Source: Thermoactinomyces mirandus (GTDB lineage Bacteria; Bacillota; Bacilli; Thermoactinomycetales; Thermoactinomycetaceae). Taken from it: a DNA stretch of 64,000 nucleotides. Below are positions 9,711 to 20,822 of the stretch, in pieces. The notes below the pieces were generated by a model. The model was given only the letters and a program-made list of their open reading frames with translations. It did not search any database and was not told the origin of the DNA. The position numbers and the translations under genes are program-made. The first letter of the stretch is position 1, and the number at the start of each line of letters is the position of its first letter. The stretch spans positions 1-64,000 of the forward strand of contig NZ_JACEOL010000001.1 of the NCBI RefSeq assembly GCF_013868055.1. The letters run 5' to 3'.

Positions 9711-10832
9711 TTATTCCAGGAAATCCTTAAGTCGTTTGCTCCGGCTGGGATGACGCAATTTCCGGAGAGCTTTTGCCTCAATCTGGCGAATCCGCTCACG
9801 GGTTACGCCAAATACCTTGCCCACCTCTTCCAATGTGCGGGTGCGGCCATCATCCAGTCCAAAGCGCAAACGCAAAACATTTTCTTCCCGTTCTGACAAT
9901 GTATCCAGTACCTCTTTCAGCTGTTCCTTCAGCAACTCGTATGCCGCGGCATCAGCTGGCGCCTGTGCATCATCATCAGGGATGAAGTCCCCCAAATGGG
10001 AATCGTCTTCTTCGCCGATCGGAGTTTCCAAGGATACAGGTTCCTGGGCAATTTTCATAATTTCCCGTACTTTTTCCGGGCTTAACCCCATTTCCTCGGC
10101 AATCTCTTCCGGCAACGGCTCCCGGCCCAATTCCTGCAACAACTGGCGGGATACACGAATCAATTTGTTAATGGTCTCCACCATGTGAACAGGAATGCGA
10201 ATCGTTCTTGCCTGATCAGCAATTGCTCTGGTAATGGCCTGGCGAATCCACCAGGTTGCATAGGTACTGAACTTGAATCCTTTTCGGAAATCAAACTTTT
10301 CTACTGCTTTGATCAGCCCCATGTTTCCTTCCTGAATCAAGTCGAGGAATAACATGCCTCGTCCAACATAACGCTTGGCAATGCTTACTACCAGACGCAG
10401 GTTTGCTTCCGCCAGTCTCCGCTTCGCTTCTTCGTCACCTTGTTCAATCCGTTTGGCCAACTCCACTTCTTCCTCAGCCGTTAACAGCGAAACGCGTCCA
10501 ATTTCCTTCAGATACATGCGAACCGGATCATTTATTTTAACACCTGGCGGAACAGACAGGTCATCATCCAGGTAGTCTTCTTCTTCATCATCCACATCCG
10601 AATCATCAAATGGATGGTCGTCAGAATCATCGTTGATTACTTCTATGCCTTGTTCACTCAACTGTTCAAAAAATTCATCCATTTGTTGAGAACTCTGGTC
10701 AAAAGGTGCCAGTTTTTCCATAATCAGTTTATAAGTAATTCCGCCTTGCTTTTTTCCTGTTTCTACCAGTTGTTCTTTCACCTGATCCAGATTGAGTTCC
10801 AACTCCGGATCCAATTTTTTTCCTTTGGCCAA
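9711..10832 (-). CDS. sigA: RNA polymerase principal sigma factor
   Basis: Primary sigma-70 factor, 373 aa. Region 1.1 is short, followed by a very acidic linker ([20 protein letters not shown], about 67-86). Region 1.2 [11 protein letters not shown], region 2 ([48 protein letters not shown]) for -10 recognition and melting, region 3 ([14 protein letters not shown]) and region 4 with [27 protein letters not shown] for -35 binding are all complete. It starts at a TTG after GAGAGGAGG. It follows dnaG closely, the conserved macromolecular-synthesis arrangement. The -10/-35 sequences I find in this window (TTGACA/TATAAT types) are what this factor would recognise. Confidence 0.98.
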   Translation of the reverse strand: MAKGKKLDPELELNLDQVKEQLVETGKKQGGITYKLIMEKLAPFDQSSQQMDEFFEQLSEQGIEVINDDSDDHPFDDSDVDDEEEDYLDDDLSVPPGVKINDPVRMYLKEIGRVSLLTAEEEVELAKRIEQGDEEAKRRLAEANLRLVVSIAKRYVGRGMLFLDLIQEGNMGLIKAVEKFDFRKGFKFSTYATWWIRQAITRAIADQARTIRIPVHMVETINKLIRVSRQLLQELGREPLPEEIAEEMGLSPEKVREIMKIAQEPVSLETPIGEEDDSHLGDFIPDDDAQAPADAAAYELLKEQLKEVLDTLSEREENVLRLRFGLDDGRTRTLEEVGKVFGVTRERIRQIEAKALRKLRHPSRSKRLKDFLE

Positions 10833-10861
10833 GTTTCTTTCCTCCTCTCTGATGAACTCGT

Positions 10862-12703
10862 TTATCTCATCCGCACGTGCAACTGTTTACGCAGTTGTGT
10901 AACTTCCACTGACAACCTTGCGGCTTTGACGGGTTCATCAGCACGCGATAGTTGTTCGATTTGTCTCTCCTTTTCTGCAATCTGTTCCAGGAGAGGAACA
11001 TTTCTTATATGTTGAACGTAATCCATCAATGCCTCTTCCGAAATATCATCGGGCAAATCCATCAGAGCCAGCCGGCTCGCTTCCGATTCCAGGGCTGAAT
11101 CAGACAGCATACTGATAAAACAGCCCGGATCTTCCGGATGTCCCTGGTCGTAGTATGAATAAAGATAGGCAGCCAATGCGGCGTATTTTTCCGTAACAAA
11201 ATCTGCTCCCAAATGGTTTTTGACCCATTCAGTAATTGATTTGCTCTTTATCATATAAGCAATCAAATACATTTCCGATTTTTCGGCGATCGATTGAGGC
11301 TGAGAATTCCCGATCAAGTGTTTGCTAATCTCCTGATACCCATTATTCCACGCGATGCGGTCTTTATCCCTTTTACTTTTCCTCTTTCTCCTTTTCGTTG
11401 CTTTCCTCTGTTCTTCCTTTAAAGCATCCAATGAAAGTTGAAATTCTTCAGCCAGACGGCGCAGATAATGATCCTGTTCAATGGCTTTGGGCAATTCTGC
11501 AATCACTTCAATCGCTTCAGACAAATACTTCATGCGCTGGTCTTCATCCTGTAAATGATATTTTTTCTTGAAACTTTCCAGTTTAAAAGCAGTCAAAGAC
11601 ATGGCTGTTGCCAAAATCTCTTCTTTAAAGGCTGTTCCTCCAAATCGCCGGATGTAATCATCCGGATCCATTCCGGCCGGCATTTGAGCCACCTTAACGG
11701 TAAGTTCTTCGCTCTTCAGCTGTTCCAATCCTCTCATCGCTGCAGATTGCCCGGCAGCATCGGAGTCATAGCACAAAATGACCGTGCCAGCATTTCGCCG
11801 AAGGATTCGCGCCTGGTTTTCATTCAATGCCGTTCCCAAAGTAGCAACGACCTGCTCTACACCAGCCTGCCAGGCAGTAATTACATCCATATATCCCTCA
11901 AACAGGACTGCTTGCAAATTTTTACGAATGTGAGAACGTGCACGATGAAGATTATATAAATGATTCCGTTTATGAAACAGTACAGTATCCGGGCTGTTCA
12001 AATATTTAGGGTGCCCATCTCCCAACGCTCGTCCGCCAAAACCAACCACCTTTCCCTGTGAATCATGTATTGGGAACATGATTCGATGACGAAAACGATC
12101 ATAAAATTTTTTATTGTTCCCACGTTCCCATGATGTAATTAAACCAACTTTTTCGAGTATATCCTCTGAAAATCCTCTCGCTTTAAGAAAAGACAATAAA
12201 AACTGAAAAGATGAAGGCGCATATCCAAGTTGAAATTCTTTGATGGTCTCAGGCCGGACTCCCCTATTTTCCAAGTACTCTCGGGCAATGCGGCCATGCT
12301 TTGTGGAAACCAGCACATAGTGGAAAAGCTTTGTCGCAAGATCGAGGGCTTTTCTCATTTGCTGCCGTTCCCGTTCTTCATGATCGGGAAGTACATCAAC
12401 TTCCGGCCTGGGAATGTGAATTCCTGCATTTTCTGCCAAATGCGTGACTGCTTCAATATATGTGTATTGCTCCGTCTCCATCACAAACTTGATCACATCT
12501 CCGCCCTTGCCACACCCAAAACAATAAAATATTTGCTTGTCCGGGGCAACAGAAAAAGAAGGAGTTTTCTCGGAATGGAAAGGGCATAATCCAAAGTAAT
12601 TTCTACCGCTTTTTTTTAAAGAAACCGTCTGTTGAACAACGTCGACAATGTCATAATGTTTTCTGACTTGATCAATTACTTCGTCAGGAATCCTATATCC
12701 CAT
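10862..12703 (-). CDS. dnaG: DNA primase
   Basis: Makes RNA primers at the replication fork. The 613-aa protein has an N-terminal CHC2 zinc module with ligands C40, H43, C61 and C64, the RNA polymerase core with EGYMD (269-273) and CYDSDAAG (311-318) of the TOPRIM fold binding catalytic metals, and a C-terminal DnaB-helicase-interacting region with a very basic linker ([11 protein letters not shown], about 437-447). Length is standard for Bacillales. It is immediately upstream of sigA (29-base gap) and downstream of ppdK, which replaces the usual direct ppsR-dnaG junction. A 374-base gap upstream carries a possible promoter with a palindrome. Confidence 0.97.
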   Translation of the reverse strand: MGYRIPDEVIDQVRKHYDIVDVVQQTVSLKKSGRNYFGLCPFHSEKTPSFSVAPDKQIFYCFGCGKGGDVIKFVMETEQYTYIEAVTHLAENAGIHIPRPEVDVLPDHEERERQQMRKALDLATKLFHYVLVSTKHGRIAREYLENRGVRPETIKEFQLGYAPSSFQFLLSFLKARGFSEDILEKVGLITSWERGNNKKFYDRFRHRIMFPIHDSQGKVVGFGGRALGDGHPKYLNSPDTVLFHKRNHLYNLHRARSHIRKNLQAVLFEGYMDVITAWQAGVEQVVATLGTALNENQARILRRNAGTVILCYDSDAAGQSAAMRGLEQLKSEELTVKVAQMPAGMDPDDYIRRFGGTAFKEEILATAMSLTAFKLESFKKKYHLQDEDQRMKYLSEAIEVIAELPKAIEQDHYLRRLAEEFQLSLDALKEEQRKATKRRKRKSKRDKDRIAWNNGYQEISKHLIGNSQPQSIAEKSEMYLIAYMIKSKSITEWVKNHLGADFVTEKYAALAAYLYSYYDQGHPEDPGCFISMLSDSALESEASRLALMDLPDDISEEALMDYVQHIRNVPLLEQIAEKERQIEQLSRADEPVKAARLSVEVTQLRKQLHVRMR

Positions 12704-13077
12704 TCAAACCACTGCTTTCTTCAGAATTCCCAATCAAGGATCGATGGATCTGATTTACGCAACGAATGTTATCTATTCGCCAACATTCGTCAAACTCCTC
12801 CCAAACCTACCAAATTTTTAAATGGTAATCTTTGACAAAAAAGTTTGCTTGTTTTTCTTATCCTTCTATTCTACATTAAAAATTACTTCTCCTTCAAATA
12901 TCCTTTTTTTACAAAAGAGGAGGATAAAAAAAATATCAAAAAAAATCATTTCCTACAAGATCTGTTTTATATGATTTATGCAATATTATTTAGAAAAAAA
13001 TACCCAACTGTTGGGTATTTTTTGTAATCATTTCTTTTTTATTTATCTTATTCCTTTATATACTCTGGCATACATGC
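12704..13077. other. dnaG-ppdK intergenic region
   Basis: AT-rich, no gene seen. On the minus strand TTGACG followed 16 bases later by TAACAT could be a promoter for dnaG; the 9-bp palindrome ACGAATGTT/AACATTCGT (12762-12770 and 12782-12790) lies across it. The ppdK terminator is at its right end. Confidence 0.5.
12995..13026 (-). terminator. terminator of ppdK, bidirectional
   Basis: AAATACCCAAC pairs with GTTGGGTATTT, with T tracts on both strands. It closes the ccpN-ppsR-ppdK transcript. Confidence 0.85.
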
Positions 13078-15723
13078 TCATTTGTTTAAAATGGCAGCCT
13101 GTGCCGCCGCCAGTCTGGCCAGCGGAACACGGAACGGAGAGCAGCTCACATAATCCAGCCCCACTTCATGGCAAAACTGAATTGACGCCTTTTCTCCCCC
13201 GTGTTCTCCACAGATCCCGGTTTTCAAACCGGGTTTCACCTGTCTTCCTTTTTCAACACCGATGCGAACCAGTTCGCCTACTCCTTCACGGTCAATGCTG
13301 ATGAAAGGATTGTGCGGCAATACTCCCTGTTCCACATAAATGTGCAGGAACTTGCCCTCTGCATCATCACGGCTGTATCCAAATGTCGTTTGGGTCAAAT
13401 CGTTGGTTCCAAACGAGAAAAAGTCTGCCTTTCCGGCAATTTGGTCAGCCGTAAGCGCGGCCCGTGGAACCTCGATCATCGTTCCGACCTTGTAAGAGAC
13501 AGCCATCTGGCTTTGTCGCATTATCTCCTCGGCCACTTCTTCCACCAGGACACGCATCCGCTTCAGCTCCTGAACGTGTCCAACCAGCGGAATCATAATT
13601 TCCGGTTCCACCCTTACCCCTTCTTCAATACACTCGACTGCAGCCTTAAAAATTGCTTCAACCTGCATGCGGTAAATTTCAGGATAAACCATTCCCAGCC
13701 GACATCCCCTGTGTCCCAGCATGGGATTGAATTCATGGAGAGCCCGTACTTTTTTCATTAAATTTTCTTTTTGACGGTATTCCGGTGTTGCTTCCTGTCC
13801 GGTAACCTGCAGTTTGGTTATTTCTACCAGCAGTTCTTCCAGATGTGGCAAGAATTCATGGAGCGGCGGATCCAGCAAACGGATATTTACCGGGCAGCCA
13901 TCCATCGCCTGGAAGATTCCTTTGAAGTCCTCCTTTTGTATGGGCAACAGCCTGGCAAGTGCCTGTTTTCTCTCATCTTCGTGTTCAGCCAGGATCATTT
14001 CCTGCACGATCGGAACTCTTTCCGGATCCATAAACATATGTTCAGTGCGGCACAAACCGATTCCCTCGGCCCCCAGTTCCCGGGCTTTTCTTGCATCAGA
14101 CGGATTGTCAGCGTTCGTGCGCACAGACAGCTTGCGCTTTTCATCCGCCCAGGCCAGCAGTTCCTGGAACTCAGGTGAAAGTTCCGGATCAATCATCGGG
14201 ACTTCTCCAATAAATACCTGCCCTGTTCCTCCGTCAATGGACAAGAGATCCCCTTCACGCAGCGTGATATCCTCTGTGGTCACGGTTTTGTTGCGCAAGT
14301 CGATTTTCAGCTGTTCGCAGCCACAGACACAGGCTTTTCCCATTCCCCTGGCCACAACTGCAGCGTGGGAAGTCATACCTCCCCGGCTTGTCAGAATCCC
14401 CTGGGCAGCCAGAATGCCATGAATGTCTTCCGGAGTTGTTTCGGGACGGACCAGGACAACTTTTTTCCCTTGTTTCGTCAATGCCTCAGCCTGATCTGCG
14501 TCAAATACAATCTGTCCGGATGCGGCTCCGGGTGAGGCCGGCAATCCCTTGGCCCAGGTCTTGAGGCTGGCATCGGGATCGATTCGCCGATGCAGCATAT
14601 GGTCCAGCTGCTCCGGCTGAATTCGCATCAGTGCTTCTTCACGAGTCAAAATTCCTTCACGCGCCATGTTGACGGCAATCCTGATCGCTGCCTGTGTCGT
14701 CCTTTTGCCCGATCTGGTTTGCAAAATGTACAAGTGCCGGTTTTCAATTGTAAATTCGATATCCTGCATATCCTTGTATGACAATTCCAGTTGGTTGCAG
14801 ATCGCCACCAGCTGCTCATAGATATCGGGCATAGAATCCTGCAATTCAGCAATCGGCTGCGGCGTGCGAATTCCGGCCACAACGTCTTCGCCTTGCGCAT
14901 TGAGCAAAAATTCCCCGTACAGTTTCTTTTCCCCTGTGGAAGGATTCCTGGTAAAGCAGACTCCTGTGCCCGACTCTTCTCCCGTATTACCAAATACCAT
15001 TGTCTGGACATTGACGGCCGTTCCCAGGTCATCGGGAATGTGGTTCATTTTGCGGTATATTTTGGCCCGGGTATTGTTCCATGAAGAGAAAACGGCATGA
15101 ATGGACTGTTTCAACTGCTCTATCGGATCTTGCAGAAATTCCTGTCCGGTTTCCTTTTTGATCAGTGTTTTATATAAATCAATCACTTTCTTCCAGTCAT
15201 CCGCATCCAGTTGTGGATCCAGCTGAACTCCCCGTTTTTCCTTTACGTCCATAATGATTTCTTCAAATTTGTAGTGTTCAATCCCCAATACGACATCTCC
15301 AAACATCTGGATAAACCGCCGGTAACTGTCGTAAGCAAAACGGGGATTACCGGTCTGTTCTGCAAGCCCGGCAGCAGTTTGGTCATTCAACCCGAGATTT
15401 AGAATCGTATCCATCATTCCCGGCATTGAAAATTTGGCGCCGGAACGTACTGATACCAACAGAGGATTTTCGGGATGGCCCAGTTTTTTTCCGGTTCTGT
15501 TTTCAAGATCGGCGATGGCTTGCGTCACCTGCTCCATTAATTCGTCAGACAAAACTTCCTCATTCACAAAAAAATCGTTGCAAGCCTCTGTGGTAATGGT
15601 GAATCCGGGAGGAACCGGCAGTCCGGCATTGCTCATTTCGGCCAGATTGGCCCCTTTTCCCCCCAACAGATCCCTCATCCCAGCATTTCCTTCGTCAAAC
15701 CGGTATACCTTTTTTTCGCTCAT
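13078..15723 (-). CDS. ppdK: pyruvate, phosphate dikinase
   Basis: Interconverts pyruvate + ATP + Pi and PEP + AMP + PPi, giving reversible flow between glycolysis and gluconeogenesis. The 881-aa protein shows the ATP-grasp N-terminal domain ([21 protein letters not shown]), the swivelling phosphohistidine domain with [15 protein letters not shown] (catalytic His453; the neighbouring Thr451 is the residue that the regulator phosphorylates in this family) and the C-terminal PEP-binding TIM barrel ending in GICGEHGG. It starts at an ATG that overlaps the ppsR stop by four bases, so the enzyme and its regulator are translationally coupled. This gene is not at this place in B. subtilis, which lacks PPDK. 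Confidence 0.97.
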   Translation of the reverse strand: MSEKKVYRFDEGNAGMRDLLGGKGANLAEMSNAGLPVPPGFTITTEACNDFFVNEEVLSDELMEQVTQAIADLENRTGKKLGHPENPLLVSVRSGAKFSMPGMMDTILNLGLNDQTAAGLAEQTGNPRFAYDSYRRFIQMFGDVVLGIEHYKFEEIIMDVKEKRGVQLDPQLDADDWKKVIDLYKTLIKKETGQEFLQDPIEQLKQSIHAVFSSWNNTRAKIYRKMNHIPDDLGTAVNVQTMVFGNTGEESGTGVCFTRNPSTGEKKLYGEFLLNAQGEDVVAGIRTPQPIAELQDSMPDIYEQLVAICNQLELSYKDMQDIEFTIENRHLYILQTRSGKRTTQAAIRIAVNMAREGILTREEALMRIQPEQLDHMLHRRIDPDASLKTWAKGLPASPGAASGQIVFDADQAEALTKQGKKVVLVRPETTPEDIHGILAAQGILTSRGGMTSHAAVVARGMGKACVCGCEQLKIDLRNKTVTTEDITLREGDLLSIDGGTGQVFIGEVPMIDPELSPEFQELLAWADEKRKLSVRTNADNPSDARKARELGAEGIGLCRTEHMFMDPERVPIVQEMILAEHEDERKQALARLLPIQKEDFKGIFQAMDGCPVNIRLLDPPLHEFLPHLEELLVEITKLQVTGQEATPEYRQKENLMKKVRALHEFNPMLGHRGCRLGMVYPEIYRMQVEAIFKAAVECIEEGVRVEPEIMIPLVGHVQELKRMRVLVEEVAEEIMRQSQMAVSYKVGTMIEVPRAALTADQIAGKADFFSFGTNDLTQTTFGYSRDDAEGKFLHIYVEQGVLPHNPFISIDREGVGELVRIGVEKGRQVKPGLKTGICGEHGGEKASIQFCHEVGLDYVSCSPFRVPLARLAAAQAAILNK

Positions 15724-16541
15724 CGGATTAGTCCTCTCTTTCTCAATATATCAAGGATTAAATTGGCTGTTTCTTCCACGGCTTTCTTCGATACATTGAT
15801 CATCGTGCACCGCAAACGGCGCATCACCCGTTCTGCATAATCCAGCTCTTCCAGGATCCGTTCCATGCTTGCATAATTTGCTTCTGAATTCAGGCCCAGA
15901 GATTTCAACCGTTCCATACGGATACTGTTTAGCTGTTTCGGGTCTATGGTCAAGCCAATGATGTGATAAGGGGGGACCTGGAACAATTCATCCGGCGGCT
16001 CAACTTCAGGAACCAGCGGAACATTTGCCACCTTATAGCGTTTGTGCGCCAGATACATGGATAACGGGGTTTTCGATGTACGTGAAACCCCGATCAGGAT
16101 CACATCTGCATTCAACAATCCCCGAGGATCTTTTCCATCGTCATACTTTACAGCAAATTCAATAGCTTCCACTTTTCGGAAATAATCTTCGTCCAGCTTG
16201 TGAATCAAACCCGGTTTATGCTTGGGCACATGTTTGTATAACGAGGCCATTCCATCAATCATCGGCCCCATAATATCGACATAGATAACCTGTTTTTCTG
16301 TCGCTTCGTCTATCAACCGTTGCTGCAATTCGGGAACAACGAGTGTAAAAGCAATCAGGGCGTTTTCTTCCTTGGCTGCCTGTACCACTTCCTCAATCGT
16401 TTCCGTGTCGGTAACATAAGGAATGCGCCGGATTTCGATATCCCCTCCATTAAACTGGCTGGATGCCGCCCTTACTACAAGCTCGGCTGTTTCCCCAACT
16501 GAATCGGACACTACATAAACGACCCGCTGCTGATCTGACAT
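15720..16541 (-). CDS. ppsR: PPDK/PEP synthase regulatory protein (DUF299)
   Basis: Bifunctional ADP-dependent kinase and phosphate-dependent phosphorylase that switches PPDK off and on by modifying the Thr two residues before its catalytic His. The 273-aa protein carries [13 protein letters not shown] at the N-terminus, the P-loop GVSRTSKT at 151-158, and the C-terminal [19 protein letters not shown] segment diagnostic for the family. In B. subtilis its homologue YqfL sits next to ccpN and affects CcpN-dependent control although no PPDK is present; here the true partner gene ppdK overlaps its stop, so the assignment as PPDK regulator is strong. ATG at 16541 follows AGGAGGGGG. Confidence 0.96.
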   Translation of the reverse strand: MSDQQRVVYVVSDSVGETAELVVRAASSQFNGGDIEIRRIPYVTDTETIEEVVQAAKEENALIAFTLVVPELQQRLIDEATEKQVIYVDIMGPMIDGMASLYKHVPKHKPGLIHKLDEDYFRKVEAIEFAVKYDDGKDPRGLLNADVILIGVSRTSKTPLSMYLAHKRYKVANVPLVPEVEPPDELFQVPPYHIIGLTIDPKQLNSIRMERLKSLGLNSEANYASMERILEELDYAERVMRRLRCTMINVSKKAVEETANLILDILRKRGLIR

Positions 16542-16575
16542 AGAAATGAATACCCCCTCCTTTTATTTGCATTCT

Positions 16576-17205
16576 CTATGGCTGTCCCAACTCGACAAAT
16601 GCTCTGACGAGTGTTGTCTTGCTAATGCGGCCAATTACTTCCAGTTCGTTCTTGTCTTTGTCTATTGGCCGGACGACAGGCAGGGAGTCCACTTCATGGC
16701 GCATCATCTGCACTGCCGCATAATATAATGTATCTTCCGCATTGCAGGTAACGATATTCGGCATTCTCGTCATAACCACGCCAATCGGAATGGATTGCAA
16801 ATCCTGTTTGCCCATCGCAATTTGCAGCAGATCTTTCCGTGAAACCACACCGACAAGATTGCCCTCTTTTTTTACCACATACAAGGAACCAACATCTTCC
16901 AGAAACATGGTGCAAATCCCGTCATAGACCGAGGTGTTCTCCTGCACAACGATCGGATGGGATTTGTAATCCTTTACCAACAGGTTGCGTATATGTTCGC
17001 CCAACAACTGGTTTGTTGTTTTCCCGGAATAAAAATAGCCTACCCGCGGCCGCGCTTCCAGCAAACCAGCCATGGTTAGGATTGCTAGATCAGGACGTAA
17101 TGTCGCTCTTGTCAAGTTCAGCTTGTCCGCAATTTGTTCACCTGTGATCGGACCTTTTTCCTTAACAATCTCTAAAATTTTTTTCTGTCGCTTTGTAAGC
17201 TCGAT
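16576..17205 (-). CDS. ccpN: CcpN-like repressor of gluconeogenesis
   Basis: DNA-binding repressor with an N-terminal winged helix-turn-helix (ELTKRQKKILEIVK, then ITGEQIADKLNLTRATLRPD) and two CBS domains (about 75-200; QENTSVYDGICTMFLEDVGS and CNAEDTLYYAAVQMMR) that sense adenine nucleotides. In B. subtilis it represses gapB and pckA under glycolytic conditions. About 209 aa matches the family. Between the upstream in-frame stop (17266) and the TTG at 17115 there is no ATG, GTG or TTG in this frame; starting at 17115 would delete half the HTH. The best ribosome site GGGAGGTG lies seven bases before an ATC at 17205, exactly where the family starts (IEL-KRQ), so an ATC start is proposed. Confidence 0.88.
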   Translation of the reverse strand: MELTKRQKKILEIVKEKGPITGEQIADKLNLTRATLRPDLAILTMAGLLEARPRVGYFYSGKTTNQLLGEHIRNLLVKDYKSHPIVVQENTSVYDGICTMFLEDVGSLYVVKKEGNLVGVVSRKDLLQIAMGKQDLQSIPIGVVMTRMPNIVTCNAEDTLYYAAVQMMRHEVDSLPVVRPIDKDKNELEVIGRISKTTLVRAFVELGQP

Positions 17206-17772
17206 CTTGCCACACCTCCCACAAAACTGTTTGCATGGTAAAAACCTGTTAATTGTGACATACTTTTAAGCTGAAACACAAATATAGTATATAATATTCC
17301 CCTCCCATATTACCAGTACAATTTTTTTCTTTCAAGTTAATTAATAATCGAATTGTAATAAAATGCCTTTATTTGTCAGATTTATTCCAAAAATATTATT
17401 TGAATTTTCCAGTAACCGGTTTCTTTCCTGCCCGGTTTCCAATGATGGTGTTCATGTTCAATGATATGAAACAAATACTTATTATTTTTAAAAGAAACCA
17501 AGAGGAACAGCAATATTTAAAAGTTTAAATGATATTAGCAAAGATTGCTGTGTAAGTTATAGCAAATGGAATACAAAATTGAATGTTATCATGCCATTGT
17601 CTTGGTTTCACGAATTTATAGACAGGAAACTGCCGTAAATCGGAAGTATTTAATGAGTAAGGCAAGTTGATAAAACCACCTGAAAAATCGCTTTAGCCCA
17701 CTGACTGCTTTCTTGAAAGAGGAAATGAAATCAATTCCTAAAAAAAGCGCCTGCTTTATGCTTTTTTAGACT
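17206..17772. other. ccpN-glyS gap with nested inverted repeats
   Basis: About 570 AT-rich bases without a credible gene. It contains GAAACCAAGA (17494-17503) matched perfectly by its inverse at 17600-17609, an inner pair ACAGCAAT (17507-17514) and its inverse (17544-17551), and a small ATTTAAA/TTTAAAT palindrome inside. On the minus strand the outer stem is followed by TTTCTTTT. This may be a structured RNA; see findings. I do not find a convincing ccpN promoter. Confidence 0.45.
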
Positions 17773-17808
17773 AAAAAAGGAAACGGCTTTTGCACCGTTT
17801 CCTTTTTA
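17773..17808 (-). terminator. terminator of glyQS, bidirectional
   Basis: AAAAAGGAAACGG and CCGTTTCCTTTTT arms around an eight-base loop, ten bases after the glyS stop. Confidence 0.9.
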
Positions 17809-17818
17809 TCCACACATT

Positions 17819-19897
17819 TCAGGCAAACACAATCCGGCCAAAGTCAGCAAACTGGCTCGTGCACTGCGTAATTTTTCTGAGCAGGGCCAGTCGGTTATTC
17901 CTGACACCCTCTTCCTCCACCATAACCATCACCTGATCGAAAAACTGATGGATCTCCGGTGCCATGGCCGCAAGTGCACGGTACATTGCTTCCGCATCTT
18001 TTTGCTGTCTGGCCCGTTCATATTGCTTTGCCGCTTCCTGCAAGCTCCGGGCCAGTATACGTTCCGCCTTCTCCTGGAACAGCGACGGATCGAACTGATC
18101 GCCTTCCGCTTTGGCAGCCAGATTGGCAGCCCGTGTAAATCCTTCGACTTCCTGTTTGAAAGATTCCCGCCCGGTTTGTTCCATCAGGACTTTTGCTTTT
18201 TCAACAATCTGAACGGGATAAGACAGATCCGCCTTCAGGACAGCATCGATGATATCGTAACGAATTTCCTCTTCCTGCAAGACGGTGCGCAACCGCAAGG
18301 CAAAAAAGTCATGCAATTCTTTCTCAACGTCACTTCGGCTGACTTTGAGCAGTCCCGTCTCTTCCAACCGGTCCAGGGCGTTTTGCCACAAACGGATCAG
18401 CGATAGCGGGTAATAATCCTCCTCCAACAGAATTTGAACGATTCCGGCCGCCTTTCTCCTCAGTCCATACGGGTCCTGGGAACCGGTTGGCTGAATTCCG
18501 ATCCCGAAACTGGATACGATCACATCCATTTTATCAGCGAGGGACAGCAAACCGGCAATTCTCAATGTCGGAAGCGCGTCTCCGGCATATCGCGGCAAAT
18601 AGTGCTCATACACAGCCTGGGCCACTTCCTTTTCCTCTCCGGCATGGAGGGCATAGGTTTGTCCCATGACGCCTTCCAGTTCAGGAAATTCCCCGACCAT
18701 TTGGGTGGCGACATCAAACTTGCATATTTGGGCGGCCCGTTTCAATAATGCCTGTTCTGAGACCGGAAGCCGGATCGATTCTGCCAGGCCTAGCGCAAGC
18801 TGTTGTATGCGGCCTACCCGCTCTCCCAGACTGCCCAGTTCATCCTGATAAACAATCTGATCCAGTTTTTTCACCGCCTCTTCCAGCGGAACTTTCAGAT
18901 CCTCCTCAAAAAAGAAGCGGGCGTCAGCCAGGCGTGCGCGCAATACCTTTTCATTTCCTTTGGTCACGTTCTCGATATAACGGTCATCTCCATTGCGTAC
19001 GGTCACAAAATAGGGAAGCAGTTGGCCATTCCGGTCCTCCACCGGGAAATAGCGCTGATGTTCTCGCATCGTTACCACCAGCACTTCACGCGGCAAACGC
19101 AGAAATTCTTCTTCAAACCGCCCGTACAGGGCTGTCGGGTATTCGACCAGGTGAATCACTTCATTCAGCAGTCCCTCGTCAACGGGAATCACCCATCCGT
19201 GTTTTTCCTCCAATTGCCGCAGTTGGCTCAAAATCCGGTTTTTTCGTTGGTCTGCCTCCACCAGGACATATTGCTCTAGCAGGATCTGTTCATACTCTTT
19301 GGCTTCGGAAATGGATATGCTTGAGCCCAGGAAACGATGCCCTTCTGATTGATTCCCCGCTGTCAGTCCTGCCCAGGAAAAAGGAATTACTTCATCTCCC
19401 AATAAACACATGAGCCAGCGAACCGGTCGGATAAACCGCACACGTGAATTCCACCGCATTGTTTTGGGAAAATGGAGGTGATCCAGAATGGAAGGAATAC
19501 CGTTAACAAGTAACTCCCTGGTATGATTCCCCTCATGATGGATACTGGCAAAAACGTAATTTTCACCTTTTACCTCTTTAATGACCAATTGATCTGCGGA
19601 AATGCCCTGTTTCCTTGCAAACCCCTGAGCCGCCTTGCTCCAGGTTCCATCCGCCTGTCTGGCAATTCTCTCGGCCGGGCCTTTCACTTCTTCATGCTTA
19701 TCTTCCTGGCGTTCGTTAACATCAGAAATTCTTACCGCCAGTCGCCGCGGTGTGGCAAAAGTGCGGTATCCGCCGTAACTGATCCGGTTTTCCTTCAGCC
19801 ACTCAGCCAGCTTTTCCCCGAGTTGGCTGACCGCTTCATCGACAAAACGGGCAGGGATTTCTTCGCAGCCAATCTCCAGCAACAAATCTTTAGACAC
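17819..19897 (-). CDS. glyS: glycyl-tRNA synthetase beta subunit
   Basis: Beta subunit of the alpha2beta2 glycyl-tRNA synthetase; it binds tRNA-Gly and supports the catalytic alpha subunit. The 692-aa protein starts with [19 protein letters not shown], typical of GlyS, continues through the B3/B4-like and HD-like domains ([21 protein letters not shown], then [13 protein letters not shown]) and ends with an anticodon-binding helical domain ([21 protein letters not shown]). Length is standard. The GTG start after AAGGAGGGG overlaps the glyQ stop by eight bases, so equal synthesis by translational coupling is likely. Controlled with glyQ by the upstream T-box. Confidence 0.98.
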   Translation of the reverse strand: MSKDLLLEIGCEEIPARFVDEAVSQLGEKLAEWLKENRISYGGYRTFATPRRLAVRISDVNERQEDKHEEVKGPAERIARQADGTWSKAAQGFARKQGISADQLVIKEVKGENYVFASIHHEGNHTRELLVNGIPSILDHLHFPKTMRWNSRVRFIRPVRWLMCLLGDEVIPFSWAGLTAGNQSEGHRFLGSSISISEAKEYEQILLEQYVLVEADQRKNRILSQLRQLEEKHGWVIPVDEGLLNEVIHLVEYPTALYGRFEEEFLRLPREVLVVTMREHQRYFPVEDRNGQLLPYFVTVRNGDDRYIENVTKGNEKVLRARLADARFFFEEDLKVPLEEAVKKLDQIVYQDELGSLGERVGRIQQLALGLAESIRLPVSEQALLKRAAQICKFDVATQMVGEFPELEGVMGQTYALHAGEEKEVAQAVYEHYLPRYAGDALPTLRIAGLLSLADKMDVIVSSFGIGIQPTGSQDPYGLRRKAAGIVQILLEEDYYPLSLIRLWQNALDRLEETGLLKVSRSDVEKELHDFFALRLRTVLQEEEIRYDIIDAVLKADLSYPVQIVEKAKVLMEQTGRESFKQEVEGFTRAANLAAKAEGDQFDPSLFQEKAERILARSLQEAAKQYERARQQKDAEAMYRALAAMAPEIHQFFDQVMVMVEEEGVRNNRLALLRKITQCTSQFADFGRIVFA

Positions 19898-20780
19898 GTG
19901 CTTCCCCTCCTTTTTGTTTCAACAAGGGATAACCCAATCTTTCTCTCCCTTCAATAAATGCTTTGGCAATTTTCCGGGCAAGGTTCCGGACTCTTCCAAT
20001 ATAGCCGGTCCGTTCGGTAACGCTGATCGCTCCTCTTGCTTCCAGCAGATTGAATACATGGGAACATTTCAAAGCATAATCATAGGCGGGAAAGACCAAT
20101 TGTTCATCCAGGGCACGCATCGCTTCCCGCTCAAAATCGTCAAATTGGCGAAAGAGCCAGTTCTTGTCCGATACTTCAAAGGTATATTTGGAATGCTCAT
20201 ATTCCGGTTGGCTGAATATATCCCCGTATTTGACACCGTCAACCCATTCAAGATCAAATACATTTTCTTTTTCCTGAATATAAGAAGCAAGACGCTCCAG
20301 TCCATACGTCAGTTCAACTGAGACCGGATCCACATCCAGGCTGCCCACCTGTTGGAAATATGTAAACTGGGTTACTTCCATCCCGTCCAGCCAAACCTCC
20401 CATCCCAGTCCGGCCGCTCCAAACGTGGGATTTTCCCAGTTGTCCTCCACAAAGCGGATGTCATGCTCGACAGGATTGATCTCCAGGGCTTCCAGGCTCT
20501 TTAAATAAATTTCCTGAATATTGTCCGGGGCAGGCTTTAGAATCACCTGAAACTGATGATGCTGATAGAGACGATTCGGGTTCTCTCCGTAGCGCCCGTC
20601 GGCGGGTCGGCGGGAGGGTTCAACATAAGCGGCCTTCCAGGGTTCAGGACCAAGTGCGCGCAGAAAAGTCATCGGATTCAATGTTCCGGCCCCTTTTTCC
20701 GTATCATATGGCTGACAGAGAATACATCCCTGCTTTGCCCAATAATCCTGCAATTTTTTGATCATCGTTTGCATATTCAT
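19890..20780 (-). CDS. glyQ: glycyl-tRNA synthetase alpha subunit
   Basis: Catalytic class II subunit, 296 aa. Seen: [19 protein letters not shown] at the N-terminus, motif 2-like [46 protein letters not shown], and [14 protein letters not shown] as motif 3. It activates glycine with ATP and transfers it to tRNA-Gly once bound to GlyS. ATG at 20780 follows GGAGGTGG. It is first in the two-gene operon, directly behind a T-box leader with a GGC specifier, and lies in the conserved recO-glyQ-glyS-ccpN order. Confidence 0.98.
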   Translation of the reverse strand: MNMQTMIKKLQDYWAKQGCILCQPYDTEKGAGTLNPMTFLRALGPEPWKAAYVEPSRRPADGRYGENPNRLYQHHQFQVILKPAPDNIQEIYLKSLEALEINPVEHDIRFVEDNWENPTFGAAGLGWEVWLDGMEVTQFTYFQQVGSLDVDPVSVELTYGLERLASYIQEKENVFDLEWVDGVKYGDIFSQPEYEHSKYTFEVSDKNWLFRQFDDFEREAMRALDEQLVFPAYDYALKCSHVFNLLEARGAISVTERTGYIGRVRNLARKIAKAFIEGRERLGYPLLKQKGGEARV

Positions 20781-20822
20781 CTAATCCACCTCCAACAGTT
20801 TCCTCTCAAGCTTCTTTTTCAT

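Noticed and set aside
18748-19413. 221-codon open frame on the plus strand
   Set aside because: It lies wholly antisense to glyS, is rich in Pro/Arg/Ser as expected from the complement, and has no ribosome site or family resemblance.
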